From positions 58,461 to 122,460 of the forward strand of contig NZ_JSEO01000016.1 in NCBI RefSeq assembly GCF_001624705.1: a stretch of DNA of 64,000 bases. Direction: 5' to 3'. Below the pieces are notes generated by a model, which saw only the letters and a program-made list of their open reading frames with translations, ran no database searches and had not been told where the DNA came from. Origin of the DNA: Marinomonas sp. SBI8L (GTDB lineage Bacteria; Pseudomonadota; Gammaproteobacteria; Pseudomonadales; Marinomonadaceae). This document shows, one piece after another, positions 45,181 through 53,564 of the stretch (within the stretch, counting starts at the first letter, position 1; each line of letters opens with the position of its first letter). Made by a program: the position numbers and the translations under genes.

Positions 45181-45447
45181 TTACCCACGGTCAATAATTT
45201 GACCGGATACTGTGCCGGTAACTGCGTTACCAGTATTCATAAGGGCGTTGATGCCCTGAACTGTTGCGGCTTGCCACATAACGTTCGCTTGTTGCTGACC
45301 TGTTGTCAGATTCATTGCGGCAACCGCAAGAGACTGACTAGTGGAAAGCATTAGATTGCCCATGGATGTGGCAGGTGTCATACCAAGGGTATTGGTATTT
45401 ACCTGAGTAACTGAGTCTGTAATGTTTTCATTTACTTGATTCGGCAT
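45181..45447 (-). CDS. RebB family R-body protein, copy 2
   Basis: This 88-residue paralog is the most divergent of the five tandem copies (VNENITDSVTQVNTNTLGMTPATSMGN, MLSTSQSLAVAAMNLTTG). The C-terminal MWQAATVQGINALMNTG part is the same as in copies 4 and 6. AAGGAGCAAAC precedes the ATG. Confidence 0.88.
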   Translation of the reverse strand: MPNQVNENITDSVTQVNTNTLGMTPATSMGNLMLSTSQSLAVAAMNLTTGQQQANVMWQAATVQGINALMNTGNAVTGTVSGQIIDRG

Positions 45448-45475
45448 TTGTTTGCTCCTTGAAATGACGACTTAT

Positions 45476-45727
45476 CTAGTCGGTTAGATTATCTACAACG
45501 GCACCATTTACGGCTGTGCTTGTCGTGTACATACCAGTACGACCCTGGGTACCAGACGCTTGTCGCGTAATATTGCCCTGCTGTTGGTTGGCAACAGCAT
45601 TGTGTGCTGCAATCGCAAGGGACTGGCTTGTTGCTGTGATTAAGTTTGCAGCTGCATTTGATGAGGTCAGCCCTATGGTGAGTAGGGTGGTCTGTGCAAC
45701 TGCATCTTCAATGGCATCTTGGCTCAT
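45476..45727 (-). CDS. RebB-like protein, divergent copy 1
   Basis: The 83-residue protein is the first gene after the regulator. It keeps the RebB layout (AVAQTTLLTIGLTSSNAAANLITATSQSLAIAAHNAVANQQQGN) but differs from the five downstream copies and ends in TSTAVNGAVVDNLTD. In known R-body sets two distinct RebB-type proteins are needed; this one could be the second partner. Confidence 0.78.
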   Translation of the reverse strand: MSQDAIEDAVAQTTLLTIGLTSSNAAANLITATSQSLAIAAHNAVANQQQGNITRQASGTQGRTGMYTTSTAVNGAVVDNLTD

Positions 45728-45788
45728 GGTGACGTCCTTTTATTTAATAAGGCTATGATATTTTTAATAACTAAATGAGACTTGGGTA

Positions 45789-45807
45789 AACGAACTAAAT
45801 ATTCGTT
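45789..45807. promoter_or_regulatory. Short inverted repeat between regulator and first rebB-like gene
   Basis: AACGAA (45789-45794) and TTCGTT (45802-45807) form a perfect 6-bp dyad with a 7-bp spacer. It overlaps the regulator stop codon and lies 62 bp before the first rebB-like gene. It could be an operator or a weak terminator. Confidence 0.3.
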
Positions 45808-47227
45808 ATAAACTCTCTTTTAATTTATTTTTATATTCCCTAGGCGTCATCTTTGTGTATTTTTTAAATATTTTTTCGAAATGACTTAGATCTCCAAACC
45901 CAACTTCCAAAGAGCTTGTAGTGATTTTTTTATTAGGGTTTTCAGCAAAAGACTTTTTGATTTTTTCAATTCTTAGTTCGGCTAAAATCTGTTTGAAAGT
46001 CTTTCCTAGGTTTGAACGAAATAAATAAGATAGATGAGATGGGCTGACGAAAGAAAAATCAGAAAGATGCTGTAGAGTGATCTCTTTATGATAGTTTTCT
46101 GATAAATAAATCAAAGACTTCGACAGACCTTGATGAAGGTTCTTAATTTGACTGAAATCTGAATTAAATAAATTCTCAATTAGAATTTTATGGTTAATTG
46201 TCTCAATGTCTTCACTAAAAACTTCCGGTGCCAGGTTTTTAATGTCTTCAGGCCTTATATGGTGACCTTTACTGAGTACAATTAAACGTATGCCAATTCT
46301 TTCTAACTCAGAATAATTTTCTGGCCAGTGATGATTTTTCAAAATAGAGATGGCTTGATCTGTAAAATGCTTATTACCATCACTGTTTTCAGCAAGAAGA
46401 AAGTTCAGGATATAGGGGATGTCATTTCGTCTATCTTTCAGAGAAGGCATCTTGATTTTTAAGTAGTTAAACTCCCTTAATAAACTTTCTAAAAATCTAT
46501 CTTTTTTTACTTCGTTAGCCAAATTTTGACTACTAGAAATAATATACCTTATGTCAGTCTTGTTAAGGCTTTTAGCTGTGTGGTCTATCTGACTTTTTGC
46601 ACTAAGTAATTGAATTAATTGCCCTTGCTGTGCAAGTGGTAACCTTTCAATTTCACTGATGAAAAGCGTACCACCGCTTAACTTACCTAATAATTTAAGT
46701 AATTGAGCTTCAAAATTTTCAGGGTTAAGAGAACTGCAATTTAACTCATAAAAGCCATTTTCACGCCTTTCACTACTGTAATGAATTGCACTAGCGACGG
46801 CTTGCTTTTCACAGCCAGAATAGCCTTCAACAATGACTGGATGCTTAGATTTTGAAGCATGTTTGATGAAGTTTTCGATATCTAAAATATGATCGCTAGA
46901 GCCAATTAGCGCTTGTCCTTTACCCAGATGAAAGCGAGAAACTTGGTTAGTAATGTGTCGGCTTACAAGCAAATCAACTTTTTCAAAAACCTCATTTAGC
47001 CTTGAGCTTTCTAAATAAGTTTCATGAAAGTCAATATAGCCAATTGGTTTTTTGTTGTAATAAAAAGAATGTTTATTTTCAAAATTTTCATTTATATTGC
47101 AGTTATCCTGGCTAAAATGTACAGTTGCTTTTTTAAGCTCTGACTCACCAAGTTTCTTATATATTATTGACTCTAAAATTTGTCTTTCATTTTTTCCTAT
47201 TAACTCTTGGATATTTAATCGGTCCAT
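45806..47227 (-). CDS. Degenerate AAA+ (sigma-54 activator-like) domain fused to AraC HTH; R-body regulator candidate
   Basis: The ATG at 47227 follows GGAGTATGAG, so it is preferred over the in-frame ATG at 47239. The 473-residue protein has an N-terminal domain (about 1-100), an AAA+ domain like that of sigma-54 activators (about 105-335), and a C-terminal AraC double HTH (about 370-473: LQHLSDFSFVSPSHLSYLFRSNLG, LEVGFGDLSHFEKIFKKYTKMTPREYK). Walker A reads GYSGCEKQ instead of GxxGxGK, Walker B reads LFISEIE instead of an Asp-Glu pair, and no GAFTGA loop is present. It cannot be a normal sigma-54 activator. It lies directly upstream of the R-body genes on the same strand. Confidence 0.82.
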   Translation of the reverse strand: MDRLNIQELIGKNERQILESIIYKKLGESELKKATVHFSQDNCNINENFENKHSFYYNKKPIGYIDFHETYLESSRLNEVFEKVDLLVSRHITNQVSRFHLGKGQALIGSSDHILDIENFIKHASKSKHPVIVEGYSGCEKQAVASAIHYSSERRENGFYELNCSSLNPENFEAQLLKLLGKLSGGTLFISEIERLPLAQQGQLIQLLSAKSQIDHTAKSLNKTDIRYIISSSQNLANEVKKDRFLESLLREFNYLKIKMPSLKDRRNDIPYILNFLLAENSDGNKHFTDQAISILKNHHWPENYSELERIGIRLIVLSKGHHIRPEDIKNLAPEVFSEDIETINHKILIENLFNSDFSQIKNLHQGLSKSLIYLSENYHKEITLQHLSDFSFVSPSHLSYLFRSNLGKTFKQILAELRIEKIKKSFAENPNKKITTSSLEVGFGDLSHFEKIFKKYTKMTPREYKNKLKESL

Positions 47228-47239
47228 CTCATACTCCAT

Positions 47240-47262
47240 TTGATATCAGTTCCGGATATCAA
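47240..47262. promoter_or_regulatory. Palindrome just upstream of the R-body regulator start
   Basis: TTGATATC (47240-47247) and GATATCAA (47255-47262) are perfect inverted arms with a 7-bp spacer. They end immediately upstream of the regulator ribosome-binding site. Position suggests autoregulation or control by another factor. Confidence 0.4.
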
Positions 47263-47727
47263 TAAAAAATTAATCAATGTTTTAAAATAATTCGCTAAAA
47301 TCTATCCGGTATGTATTTTTAATACAGCGTATAAATATGCGCTGCGGTTAAATTGGCGGAATCAGTGAAAAACTGGTTGAAATCGATTTTTGTTATATTT
47401 GGTTTATATAGTTTTTATTGGTAGATCTTATAAAAGTGAGCCTGACTCACATTATCCTATAAGGAGGAAAAGCAAAGTTATTTTCTATATATTTTGGAAA
47501 AATAAAGTAAAACTCTGATTTTAAGTGGGATGGTTTGCTGGAGATCATTAAATAAGTCTAGGGAATTTGCGATTAAGTCCGCATGCTGAGGTGAGGGGCT
47601 TATTCGCCGGTACTCTAGGTATACGATTTGTCTAAGAGTAAGCAAAAGAAAGTAAACATAGGGTGAATAGATAGGGTATTCAGGTTGGAAAGTGCGTATG
47701 ATTGGCTTTTTTTAAAAGAGTTTGAAA
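47263..47727. other. 465-bp intergenic region with a MITE remnant
   Basis: This AT-rich stretch between the R-body regulator and VF530 gene contains a 61-bp remnant of the MITE (47558-47618). A short GTGAG/CTCAC hairpin is present near 47437-47452. A strong Shine-Dalgarno-like AAGGAGG at about 47461 is not followed by a start codon. No coding frame is convincing. Confidence 0.4.
47558..47618. mobile_element. MITE-like element copy 2, 61-bp internal-deletion remnant
   Basis: CTAG flanks both sides. The left end GGGAATTTGCGATTAAGTC and the right part (GCTGAGGTGAGGGGCTTATT, then CGCCGGTACT) match the two ends of the full elements at 41176 and 53046. The middle 200 bases are missing. Confidence 0.7.
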
Positions 47728-47943
47728 ATGCAGCAAAATAATCCCCTTCATGGAATTAAATTAGAGCAGATGATTATTGCGTTAGAAGAGAGTATTGGCT
47801 GGCGCGAAATGGGGATTCGGATTCCTATTAATTGTTTTAGAGTGGATCCAAGTGTGAAATCAAGTTTGAAGTTTTTAAGACGCACGCCTTGGGCAAGAGA
47901 AAAAGTTGAAGCGCTATACCTTGAAATAATAGTTGGCCAATAG
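47728..47943 (+). CDS. VF530 (DUF2132) family DNA-binding protein
   Basis: The ATG at 47728 gives a 71-residue protein matching the VF530 family: [56 protein letters not shown] solved VF530 relative binds DNA, and the role is unknown. The frame could also start two codons earlier at a TTG. It is convergent with the LpxR-like gene. Confidence 0.92.
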   Translation: MQQNNPLHGIKLEQMIIALEESIGWREMGIRIPINCFRVDPSVKSSLKFLRRTPWAREKVEALYLEIIVGQ

Positions 47944-47978
47944 CTTAGCCATAGACACACCTAATTCTTGATGGAGCT

Positions 47979-49022
47979 TTACCAAAGAGCAGAAATACTA
48001 AGCGCCCCATAGCTTGAATCTTCTGCTTGAGTTCTGAACGTTTTACTGGATTCTTGATAAGACAGCATAATGCTCCAAGATTGAAAACCAACAGTAATAC
48101 CTAATACGCTAAATAGTCTGTCATTAATAATGTCAACTGAGTGGCTATCAGTAAAAGTATTGCCATCTAGGGTGACATCGTTAAATACGTAGGATTTAGC
48201 TCGACTAGCGAATATCTGCCAATGGGCAGATCTGCCTGCAAGATAATTGGGGCTTCGTACTGGGAAGGATGAAAAATTAGGGTAGGTTTGATCTAAACTA
48301 TGGCCAATACGTACTGATATTCCTGCTTCTGCACTACTACTCAGGTTCCCCGCACCGAGTGATGCAAAGGTTAAAAAGTCCATACCGAAGCTCGGATTAA
48401 GCTCAAATTCAAAGGCTCTGAATAAGATTTCTCTTTCAATACGAAAAACGGGTTCGTTACTTAATTGATTATCCCAGCCTAGAGGCTCATCCGACCCTGT
48501 TGCACCATGAATACCTGCCTGGACATCTTCGGCAAAGGTTGCAGGGCCTACTAAACCTAGGCTAAAAGCCCAGCGATCAGAAACGGTGTCGTCAAATGAG
48601 ATAAGCGTTGCATCCCAAATAAGAAGGCCTGCATAGGGTCTATCATCTGTAATTAAATTTTCTTGAGTAATATCTTCAGGGGTAAACATGGCTTGGCCAA
48701 AGCGGTAAGAAATGCCTCTACGCTTACCTGATTGAGTCGCAAAATCACTGCCTTCAATAAACCAAAATATCGGAGCGGGTGTATCCTCTCGCTTGAATCG
48801 ACTACCTAAGGGGGCGGCGTAGTTAAATCCAATTCCATTGGTGTATTGGCCGTCACTGTTGGAAAACATGTCGTTTTCCCAGGTTAATGTGACCATGCCA
48901 TCAGCGGCAGATGAGATTTGAGAAAAGCTACTAATTAATAAAATTAAACAGTACTTTTGAAGTGAGAGTTTGACCTTCAGGCCTTTAACTTGCTTATGTA
49001 AGTGAGTTAAAAATTCTTGCAT
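47979..49022 (-). CDS. LpxR-like outer-membrane lipid A deacylase
   Basis: The 347-residue protein has an N-terminal export signal ending near SQISSAADG, then the LpxR text LTWENDMFSNSDGQYTNGIGFNY (with the Asn/Asp pair of the active site) and TDDRPYAGLLIWD. The body alternates as in 12-stranded outer-membrane barrels and ends in a Trp. LpxR removes the 3'-linked acyl chains of lipid A. The N-terminal extension before the signal is long, so the true start may be a little downstream. Confidence 0.85.
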   Translation of the reverse strand: MQEFLTHLHKQVKGLKVKLSLQKYCLILLISSFSQISSAADGMVTLTWENDMFSNSDGQYTNGIGFNYAAPLGSRFKREDTPAPIFWFIEGSDFATQSGKRRGISYRFGQAMFTPEDITQENLITDDRPYAGLLIWDATLISFDDTVSDRWAFSLGLVGPATFAEDVQAGIHGATGSDEPLGWDNQLSNEPVFRIEREILFRAFEFELNPSFGMDFLTFASLGAGNLSSSAEAGISVRIGHSLDQTYPNFSSFPVRSPNYLAGRSAHWQIFASRAKSYVFNDVTLDGNTFTDSHSVDIINDRLFSVLGITVGFQSWSIMLSYQESSKTFRTQAEDSSYGALSISALW

Positions 49023-49169
49023 AAATAATACTTAGCAGGCTCTTTCTGAATCAGTTTAAATTTTAGAATATCAGTATCTTGGCTATCCTGTCTAAACTTA
49101 TATCAGAAACTCGTAATTTAACCTAGCTGATTGGGGAGAGTGCTATTGACCTCCCCAATAAAATTCTAT

Positions 49170-50822
49170 TTATGCGTCTTTCTCTAATTCTAACAAGTCT
49201 TTAGCAACTGCTTCAGCCACCTTGATACCGTCAATTGCTGCAGAAAGAATACCTCCTGCGTAGCCTGCGCCTTCACCCGCTGGATATAGGCCTAAGGTAT
49301 TCATGCTTTGATAACTTGCATCACGACGGATACAAACGGGAGAAGAAGTACGTGTTTCTACTCCGGTTAAGATAGCATCAGACATAGAGAAACCTTTAAT
49401 CTTACGTTCAAATGCTGGGATCGCTTCTCTAATTGCTTCAACGGCAAAATCAGGTAAAGCCTTACTTAAATCACCTAATTTAATACCTGGTTTATAGGAA
49501 GGTACGACACTTCTTAACTCGGTAGAAGGTGTATCTTTTAAGAAATCACCCACTAATTGTGCTGGTGCATGGTAACTTTCACCACCTAGTGTATAAGCTA
49601 AAGACTCTAATTTTCTTTGTAGATCTATACCCGCTAAAACACTTTCTGGATAATCTTTTTCTGGGTCTATGCCGACTACAATGGCTGAGTTCGCATTGCG
49701 CTCGTTACGCGAATATTGAGACATGCCGTTTGTGACTACGCGTTTTTCTTCTGATGTTGCGGCGACTACTGTGCCACCTGGGCACATACAAAAGCTATAT
49801 ACACTTCGGCCATTCTTACAGTGATGAACCAGTTTATAGTCAGCCGCACCAAGAATAGGGTGCCCTGCATTATCACCAAATCGTGCGTCATCAATCACAG
49901 ATTGAGGGTGCTCGATGCGATAACCTATCGAAAAAGGCTTGGCTTCCATATAGATGCCTTCTTTTTCTAGCATACTAAAGGTATCTCTCGCACTGTGGCC
50001 AATTGCTAAAACAATATGGCTAGAATACAGGGTTTCGCCAGAAGCGAGTTTAATACCTGTTACTTTACCTTTTGTCTCATCCTGAGTATTTTCACGAATT
50101 AATGACTCTACTTTTTCACCGAAGCGAATTTCGCCGCCTAACTCTCTAATTTCAGCACGCATTTTTTCCACCATGGTAACCAGCTTAAAAGTACCAATAT
50201 GGGGTTTACTAACATACATTATTTCTTCAGGTGCACCGGCTTTGACAAATTCAGTCAGCACTTTTCGACTTAAGAATCGCTTGTCTTTGACTTGACTATA
50301 AAGCTTACCATCAGAGAAGGTGCCAGCACCGCCTTCGCCAAATTGAACATTAGATTCAGTATTAAGTTTTTCTTTACGCCACAGGCCCCAAGTATCTTTT
50401 GTTCTTTGCCTAACATCTTGCCCGCGTTCAATAACAATAGGCTTAAGGCCCATTTGAGCAAGTAATAAAGCAGATAACATACCGCAAGGCCCAAAACCAA
50501 TAATGATAGGTCTTTGTTGTGATTTACTTGGGAAGCTACTGTCTGCTTGCCCAACAAAATAGTAATTTGTATCAGGTGTTTCTTTTACCGCGTTAGAATC
50601 ACTGAATTGAGCCAGTACATTTGACTCAAGCTTGTTATCAAGGCTCACATCAAGTTGGTATACGAGCTGAATGTCCTTTTTTTTGCGGGCATCATAACCT
50701 CGTTTGAAAATACTAAAGTCATCCAATTGTGATTCTTCAATGGATAAGAATGAGGCAATGGCTTTAGATAACTCTTCTTGAGTGTGATTTAGGGGCAGCT
50801 TAAGTTCTGTAATTCGTAACAT
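49170..50822 (-). CDS. FAD-dependent dehydrogenase (COG2509-type)
   Basis: The 550-residue protein starts with a small N-terminal domain (about 1-90), then the FAD-binding GxGxxG motif in IIGFGPCGMLSALLLAQMGLKPIVIERG. Further family text includes VQFGEGGAGTFSDGKLYSQV, SFCMCPGGTVVAATSEE and a C-terminal GLYPAGEGAGYAGGILSAAIDGIK. It is a cytosolic flavoprotein of the uncharacterised COG2509 group. It stands alone on the minus strand. Confidence 0.9.
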   Translation of the reverse strand: MLRITELKLPLNHTQEELSKAIASFLSIEESQLDDFSIFKRGYDARKKKDIQLVYQLDVSLDNKLESNVLAQFSDSNAVKETPDTNYYFVGQADSSFPSKSQQRPIIIGFGPCGMLSALLLAQMGLKPIVIERGQDVRQRTKDTWGLWRKEKLNTESNVQFGEGGAGTFSDGKLYSQVKDKRFLSRKVLTEFVKAGAPEEIMYVSKPHIGTFKLVTMVEKMRAEIRELGGEIRFGEKVESLIRENTQDETKGKVTGIKLASGETLYSSHIVLAIGHSARDTFSMLEKEGIYMEAKPFSIGYRIEHPQSVIDDARFGDNAGHPILGAADYKLVHHCKNGRSVYSFCMCPGGTVVAATSEEKRVVTNGMSQYSRNERNANSAIVVGIDPEKDYPESVLAGIDLQRKLESLAYTLGGESYHAPAQLVGDFLKDTPSTELRSVVPSYKPGIKLGDLSKALPDFAVEAIREAIPAFERKIKGFSMSDAILTGVETRTSSPVCIRRDASYQSMNTLGLYPAGEGAGYAGGILSAAIDGIKVAEAVAKDLLELEKDA

Positions 50823-50986
50823 AGGGGATTAGAGTATCTTATGTAGTAGTTTGTTTGATTAACTTAAAAATTAACCAAACAAGGGATCAATGGAAATTGT
50901 GGGCGAGTTTAACATGGGGGAAAGCTGACTCATATTAAAAAACGCTTGCTTACTTAATCGCAGTTTCTTTAATTAAGACGCTTTGC

Positions 50987-51496
50987 TTATTTCTCAAAAA
51001 TAGCCAGTAACTTAGTGAGCTTGGAGTCTAGTTCTTTTTTCTGAGTATCACTCATGTCTGAGAGCATATTCTCCATATTATCAACATGGGCAGTAGCCGT
51101 TTTATTGATAATGTCAAAGCCAGTTTGGCTCAATTTTACAAGCTGGCTACGAGCATCGTCCGGATTTGGCAGTCTTTCAATTAAGCCTCTTGCTTCCAAT
51201 CGTTTCATCCTGTGAGTCATGGTGCCTGAAGTTATCATCATGATTGAGAAAAGTTCAGTTGGTGCAAGAGTATAGGGTGCACCGGAACGCCTCAGGGTCG
51301 CCAAAACATCAAACTCCCAATAATTTAAATCAAACTTGGCAAAGGTGTTATCTAGTCTATCCGTCATTAACATTGAACAACGTTTTAAACGGCCAAAAAT
51401 TCCCATTGCATCAAGGCTTAAGTCAGGTCGCTCTGTTTGCCATTGACGTTTAATTGCATCTACTGCATCGCCTTTATTTGTATCTTTATCATTCAT
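50987..51496 (-). CDS. MarR family regulator, PecS-like
   Basis: The 169-residue protein has the PecS-type N-terminus (IKRQWQTERPDLSLDAMGIFGRLKR) and the MarR winged helix (LAPTELFSIMMITSGTMTHRMKRLEARGLIERLPNPDDARSQLVKLS). PecS-type regulators respond to urate-like or phenolic ligands and are often paired with an EamA exporter, PecM. Here the EamA gene at 51688 is divergent with two dyads in between, exactly this layout. Confidence 0.87.
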   Translation of the reverse strand: MNDKDTNKGDAVDAIKRQWQTERPDLSLDAMGIFGRLKRCSMLMTDRLDNTFAKFDLNYWEFDVLATLRRSGAPYTLAPTELFSIMMITSGTMTHRMKRLEARGLIERLPNPDDARSQLVKLSQTGFDIINKTATAHVDNMENMLSDMSDTQKKELDSKLTKLLAIFEK

Positions 51497-51592
51497 TTCT
51501 GTGCCAATCCTTAATAGATGTGAAGAGTTTTTTGGCTAAAAAGACGTCCAATTTAGCAATATTCATTGATGTCTAATTTCTCTAAAATTTAC

Positions 51593-51645
51593 CTTGAAGT
51601 CAAGATAAAATGCTGCCAATCTAAATATATCTTAAGTTCAAGATA
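51593..51645. promoter_or_regulatory. Two palindromic operator candidates of the PecS-like regulator
   Basis: Site 1, CTTGAAGTCAAG (51593-51604), is a perfect 12-bp palindrome. Site 2, TATCTTAAGTTCAAGATA (51628-51645), is an 18-bp near-palindrome with the same CTTGAA/TTCAAG core. Both lie in the 191-bp region between the divergent marR-type and EamA genes, as expected for MarR control of both. Confidence 0.6.
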
Positions 51646-51687
51646 ATTTTGACACTTAAATAACTTTAATAGATGAGGATTAAAACA

Positions 51688-52647
51688 ATGAAGGATCAGG
51701 CTTTTGGCAATATCGCGTTGACCGCACTAGCGCCTATTATGTGGGGGACAACCTATTTAGTGGCAAGTGAGTTTCTACCCCAGGATAGGCCTTTTAGTGC
51801 GGCGTTAATTAGGGCTCTACCGGCCGGCATCATTCTTATTCTGTGGAGCTACTTCTTTCTTCCTCGTGTGAGGTTGAGCATTAAACAATGGCTGCAGCTC
51901 ACTCTATTATCTGGACTTAATATCGGTATTTTTCAAGCCTTACTATTTGTCGCTGCTTATCGATTGCCGGGTGGAATAGCAGCAGTGGTAGGTGCAATAC
52001 AACCGCTTTTAATGATGTTAATAGTTTGGTTTTTTGAACATAAAAAACCTCAGCTTAAAGTGGTTCTAATGGCAGTATTTTCGGTACTTGGAATGAGCTT
52101 GCTTTTTGTATCGCCTCAAACACAGTGGGATAGTATTGGTTTGATGGCGGCGTTTGCAGGTACTGTCTGCCTTGGTTTTGGGACTTACCTAGCAAGGCGT
52201 TGGAATAATGGTATGTCTGTGTTGAGCTTTACAGGATGGCAGCTTGGTTTAGGTGGTTTGATTCTGCTTCCTTTAGCATTTGCTTTTGAAGGGGTATTAC
52301 CAAGTTTAACTCTGAATAACTACCTAGGTTATGGTTACCTATCTATTTTTGGCGCCTTATTAGCTTATAGTCTCTGGTTTAGAGGGATAGCTAAACTGTC
52401 ATCTGTTTCTGTTTCATCTTTAAGTTTGCTTAGCCCAGTAACGGCTATCTTAGTTGGATGGGCCGTTCTAGAACAAGCTCTAACTATGCGTGAGAGTATC
52501 GCTATTCTTATCGTATTAGGTTCTGTATTGATGCTGCAACGTTGGTTGAATCCAGCAATACAAAAACAAAATAAGCCTAACGCCACTCAGGAAGCTATTT
52601 CTAGTATTTCACACGCTAATAGCTCACACCAAAAAGCGAGTATTTAG
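51688..52647 (+). CDS. EamA family transporter, PecM-like
   Basis: The ATG at 51688 follows GAGGA and gives 319 residues; an ATG at 51673 is also in frame. Ten hydrophobic spans form two EamA repeats (NIALTALAPIMWGTTYLVASE at the start, which is PecM-like). It should export a small metabolite under control of the divergent PecS-like repressor. Confidence 0.87.
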   Translation: MKDQAFGNIALTALAPIMWGTTYLVASEFLPQDRPFSAALIRALPAGIILILWSYFFLPRVRLSIKQWLQLTLLSGLNIGIFQALLFVAAYRLPGGIAAVVGAIQPLLMMLIVWFFEHKKPQLKVVLMAVFSVLGMSLLFVSPQTQWDSIGLMAAFAGTVCLGFGTYLARRWNNGMSVLSFTGWQLGLGGLILLPLAFAFEGVLPSLTLNNYLGYGYLSIFGALLAYSLWFRGIAKLSSVSVSSLSLLSPVTAILVGWAVLEQALTMRESIAILIVLGSVLMLQRWLNPAIQKQNKPNATQEAISSISHANSSHQKASI

Positions 52648-52744
52648 AATTAGGGGAAAGTGTATACTTATTCTTTACTATGTAAGGCGTTGTTTTATAT
52701 GAGGTTTGTGGGGTGTGTTTTGAGGTGAGCTTAGATCTTGTCTG

Positions 52745-52773
52745 AAACCTGCAATTCAAGAAAAGCAGGTTTT
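52745..52773 (+). terminator. Weak hairpin between convergent EamA and DUF2986 genes
   Basis: AAACCTGC (52745-52752) pairs with GCAGGTTT (52765-52772), followed by TTAGG. It lies between convergent genes and may serve either strand, but the T-tract is short. Confidence 0.4.
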
Positions 52774-52807
52774 AGGTGTTAGCTGAACTTAATCAGTAGC
52801 GGAGCCA

Positions 52808-53008
52808 CTAGCGATCAGATTGAGTTGTTTCTTGAACTGGTGATATAGACTCTTCACTTGATTCAGATGTTGCCAAACTTTCTTCTGCTTCTAATTTTGC
52901 TCTATCTGCTTTGCTTATGTACTTAGGCTTTTTGTTTAGATTGTTATGGCGGTTCGCCATTTTTTCTTTCTTCGTTAAGATGCTTTTAATCTTTTTACGA
53001 CGATTCAT
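52808..53008 (-). CDS. DUF2986 family protein
   Basis: The 66-residue basic protein begins MNRRKKIKSILTKKEKMANRHNNLNKKPKYISKADRAKLEAEE, the full DUF2986 pattern of small Lys/Arg-rich proteins of marine gammaproteobacteria. The function is unknown; the charge suggests nucleic-acid or ribosome contact. A MITE-like element lies just upstream of its start (53046). Confidence 0.85.
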   Translation of the reverse strand: MNRRKKIKSILTKKEKMANRHNNLNKKPKYISKADRAKLEAEESLATSESSEESISPVQETTQSDR

Positions 53009-53045
53009 GATAAAGCCTTTAGTTAAATGTATGACAAAGCTAACA

Positions 53046-53317
53046 CTAGGGAGCCTGTGAATATGTCTTCCCGCCTCAGCGTGTGGATAAAAGCCGTTAG
53101 ATTTATGGCGAGGAGCGTAACTTAATAGTTATTCTATTGATAAGCTCTTCAAACATAAAGATAGGGCTTTTAGGCCATGCCCTTCGGATCTTTCAGAAAA
53201 AGTAACACCCTGTGTTGTCACTTCTCATAAGTTACCTAGATTATATCAAAGTAACACCTTGTGTGATGCTTTTTCTGTAAAGACTGAGAAGAGGTGACTT
53301 ATTCGCAGGTTCCTTAG
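53046..53317. mobile_element. MITE-like element copy 3, full length
   Basis: The element runs from CTAG (53046-53049) to TTAG (53314-53317), with inverted ends GGAGCCTGTGAATATGTC and, on the complement, GGAACCTGCGAATAAGTC. It is colinear with the reverse complement of copy 1 through its whole length, including two inner motifs of the type CACCCTGTGTTGTCAC. It has no coding frame. Copies diverge by scattered substitutions. Confidence 0.9.
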
Positions 53318-53332
53318 CAAAAACAAGACGAA

Positions 53333-53367
53333 AAAAAAGCCCTGATAGGTTATCAGGGCTTTTTTAA
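53333..53367 (-). terminator. Strong bidirectional terminator downstream of the tRNA-Leu 3' end
   Basis: GCCCTGATA (53339-53347) pairs with TATCAGGGC (53351-53359), with A6/T6 flanks extending the stem to 15 bp. On the minus strand it lies about 37 bases after the tRNA-Leu 3' end and would end its transcript. Confidence 0.85.
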
Positions 53368-53403
53368 ACCATACTTTTTAATGCCGTAACACTAAAATTA
53401 AAA

Positions 53404-53457
53404 TGGTACCAGTAGGCGGACTCGAACCGCCACGCCTTTCGGCAACGGATTTTGAAT
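53404..53457 (-). pseudogene. 3' part of a split tRNA-Leu(CAA)
   Basis: Read on the minus strand, the fragment has the anticodon-loop core ATTCAAAA, the 3' anticodon arm, a class II variable arm (TTGCCGAAAGGCGTG), a T-arm with GGTTCGAGTCC, acceptor strand TACTGGT and an encoded CCA. It lacks the D-arm and 5' acceptor strand. These lie at 57920-57958, and together the pieces make an 85-nt tRNA. Confidence 0.9.
53450..53457. repeat. Left attachment core (att) of the island
   Basis: TTTTGAAT, the anticodon-loop core of the split tRNA. The same 8-mer is at 57920-57927. The flanks share an imperfect GCAACG too, giving about 16 bp of similarity. Confidence 0.8.
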
Positions 53458-53564
53458 TGGTTGGATATATCTTTTTGATTTGCATTATCAGCAACTTACA
53501 ACGCATTAAACTCATGCGTATACAACTTTGAGGTTTTGAAATGTATGATAATCTAACTTAGGGA

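Noticed and set aside
47455-47500. Small gene after a strong Shine-Dalgarno-like AAGGAGG
   Set aside because: No start codon follows at a usable distance.
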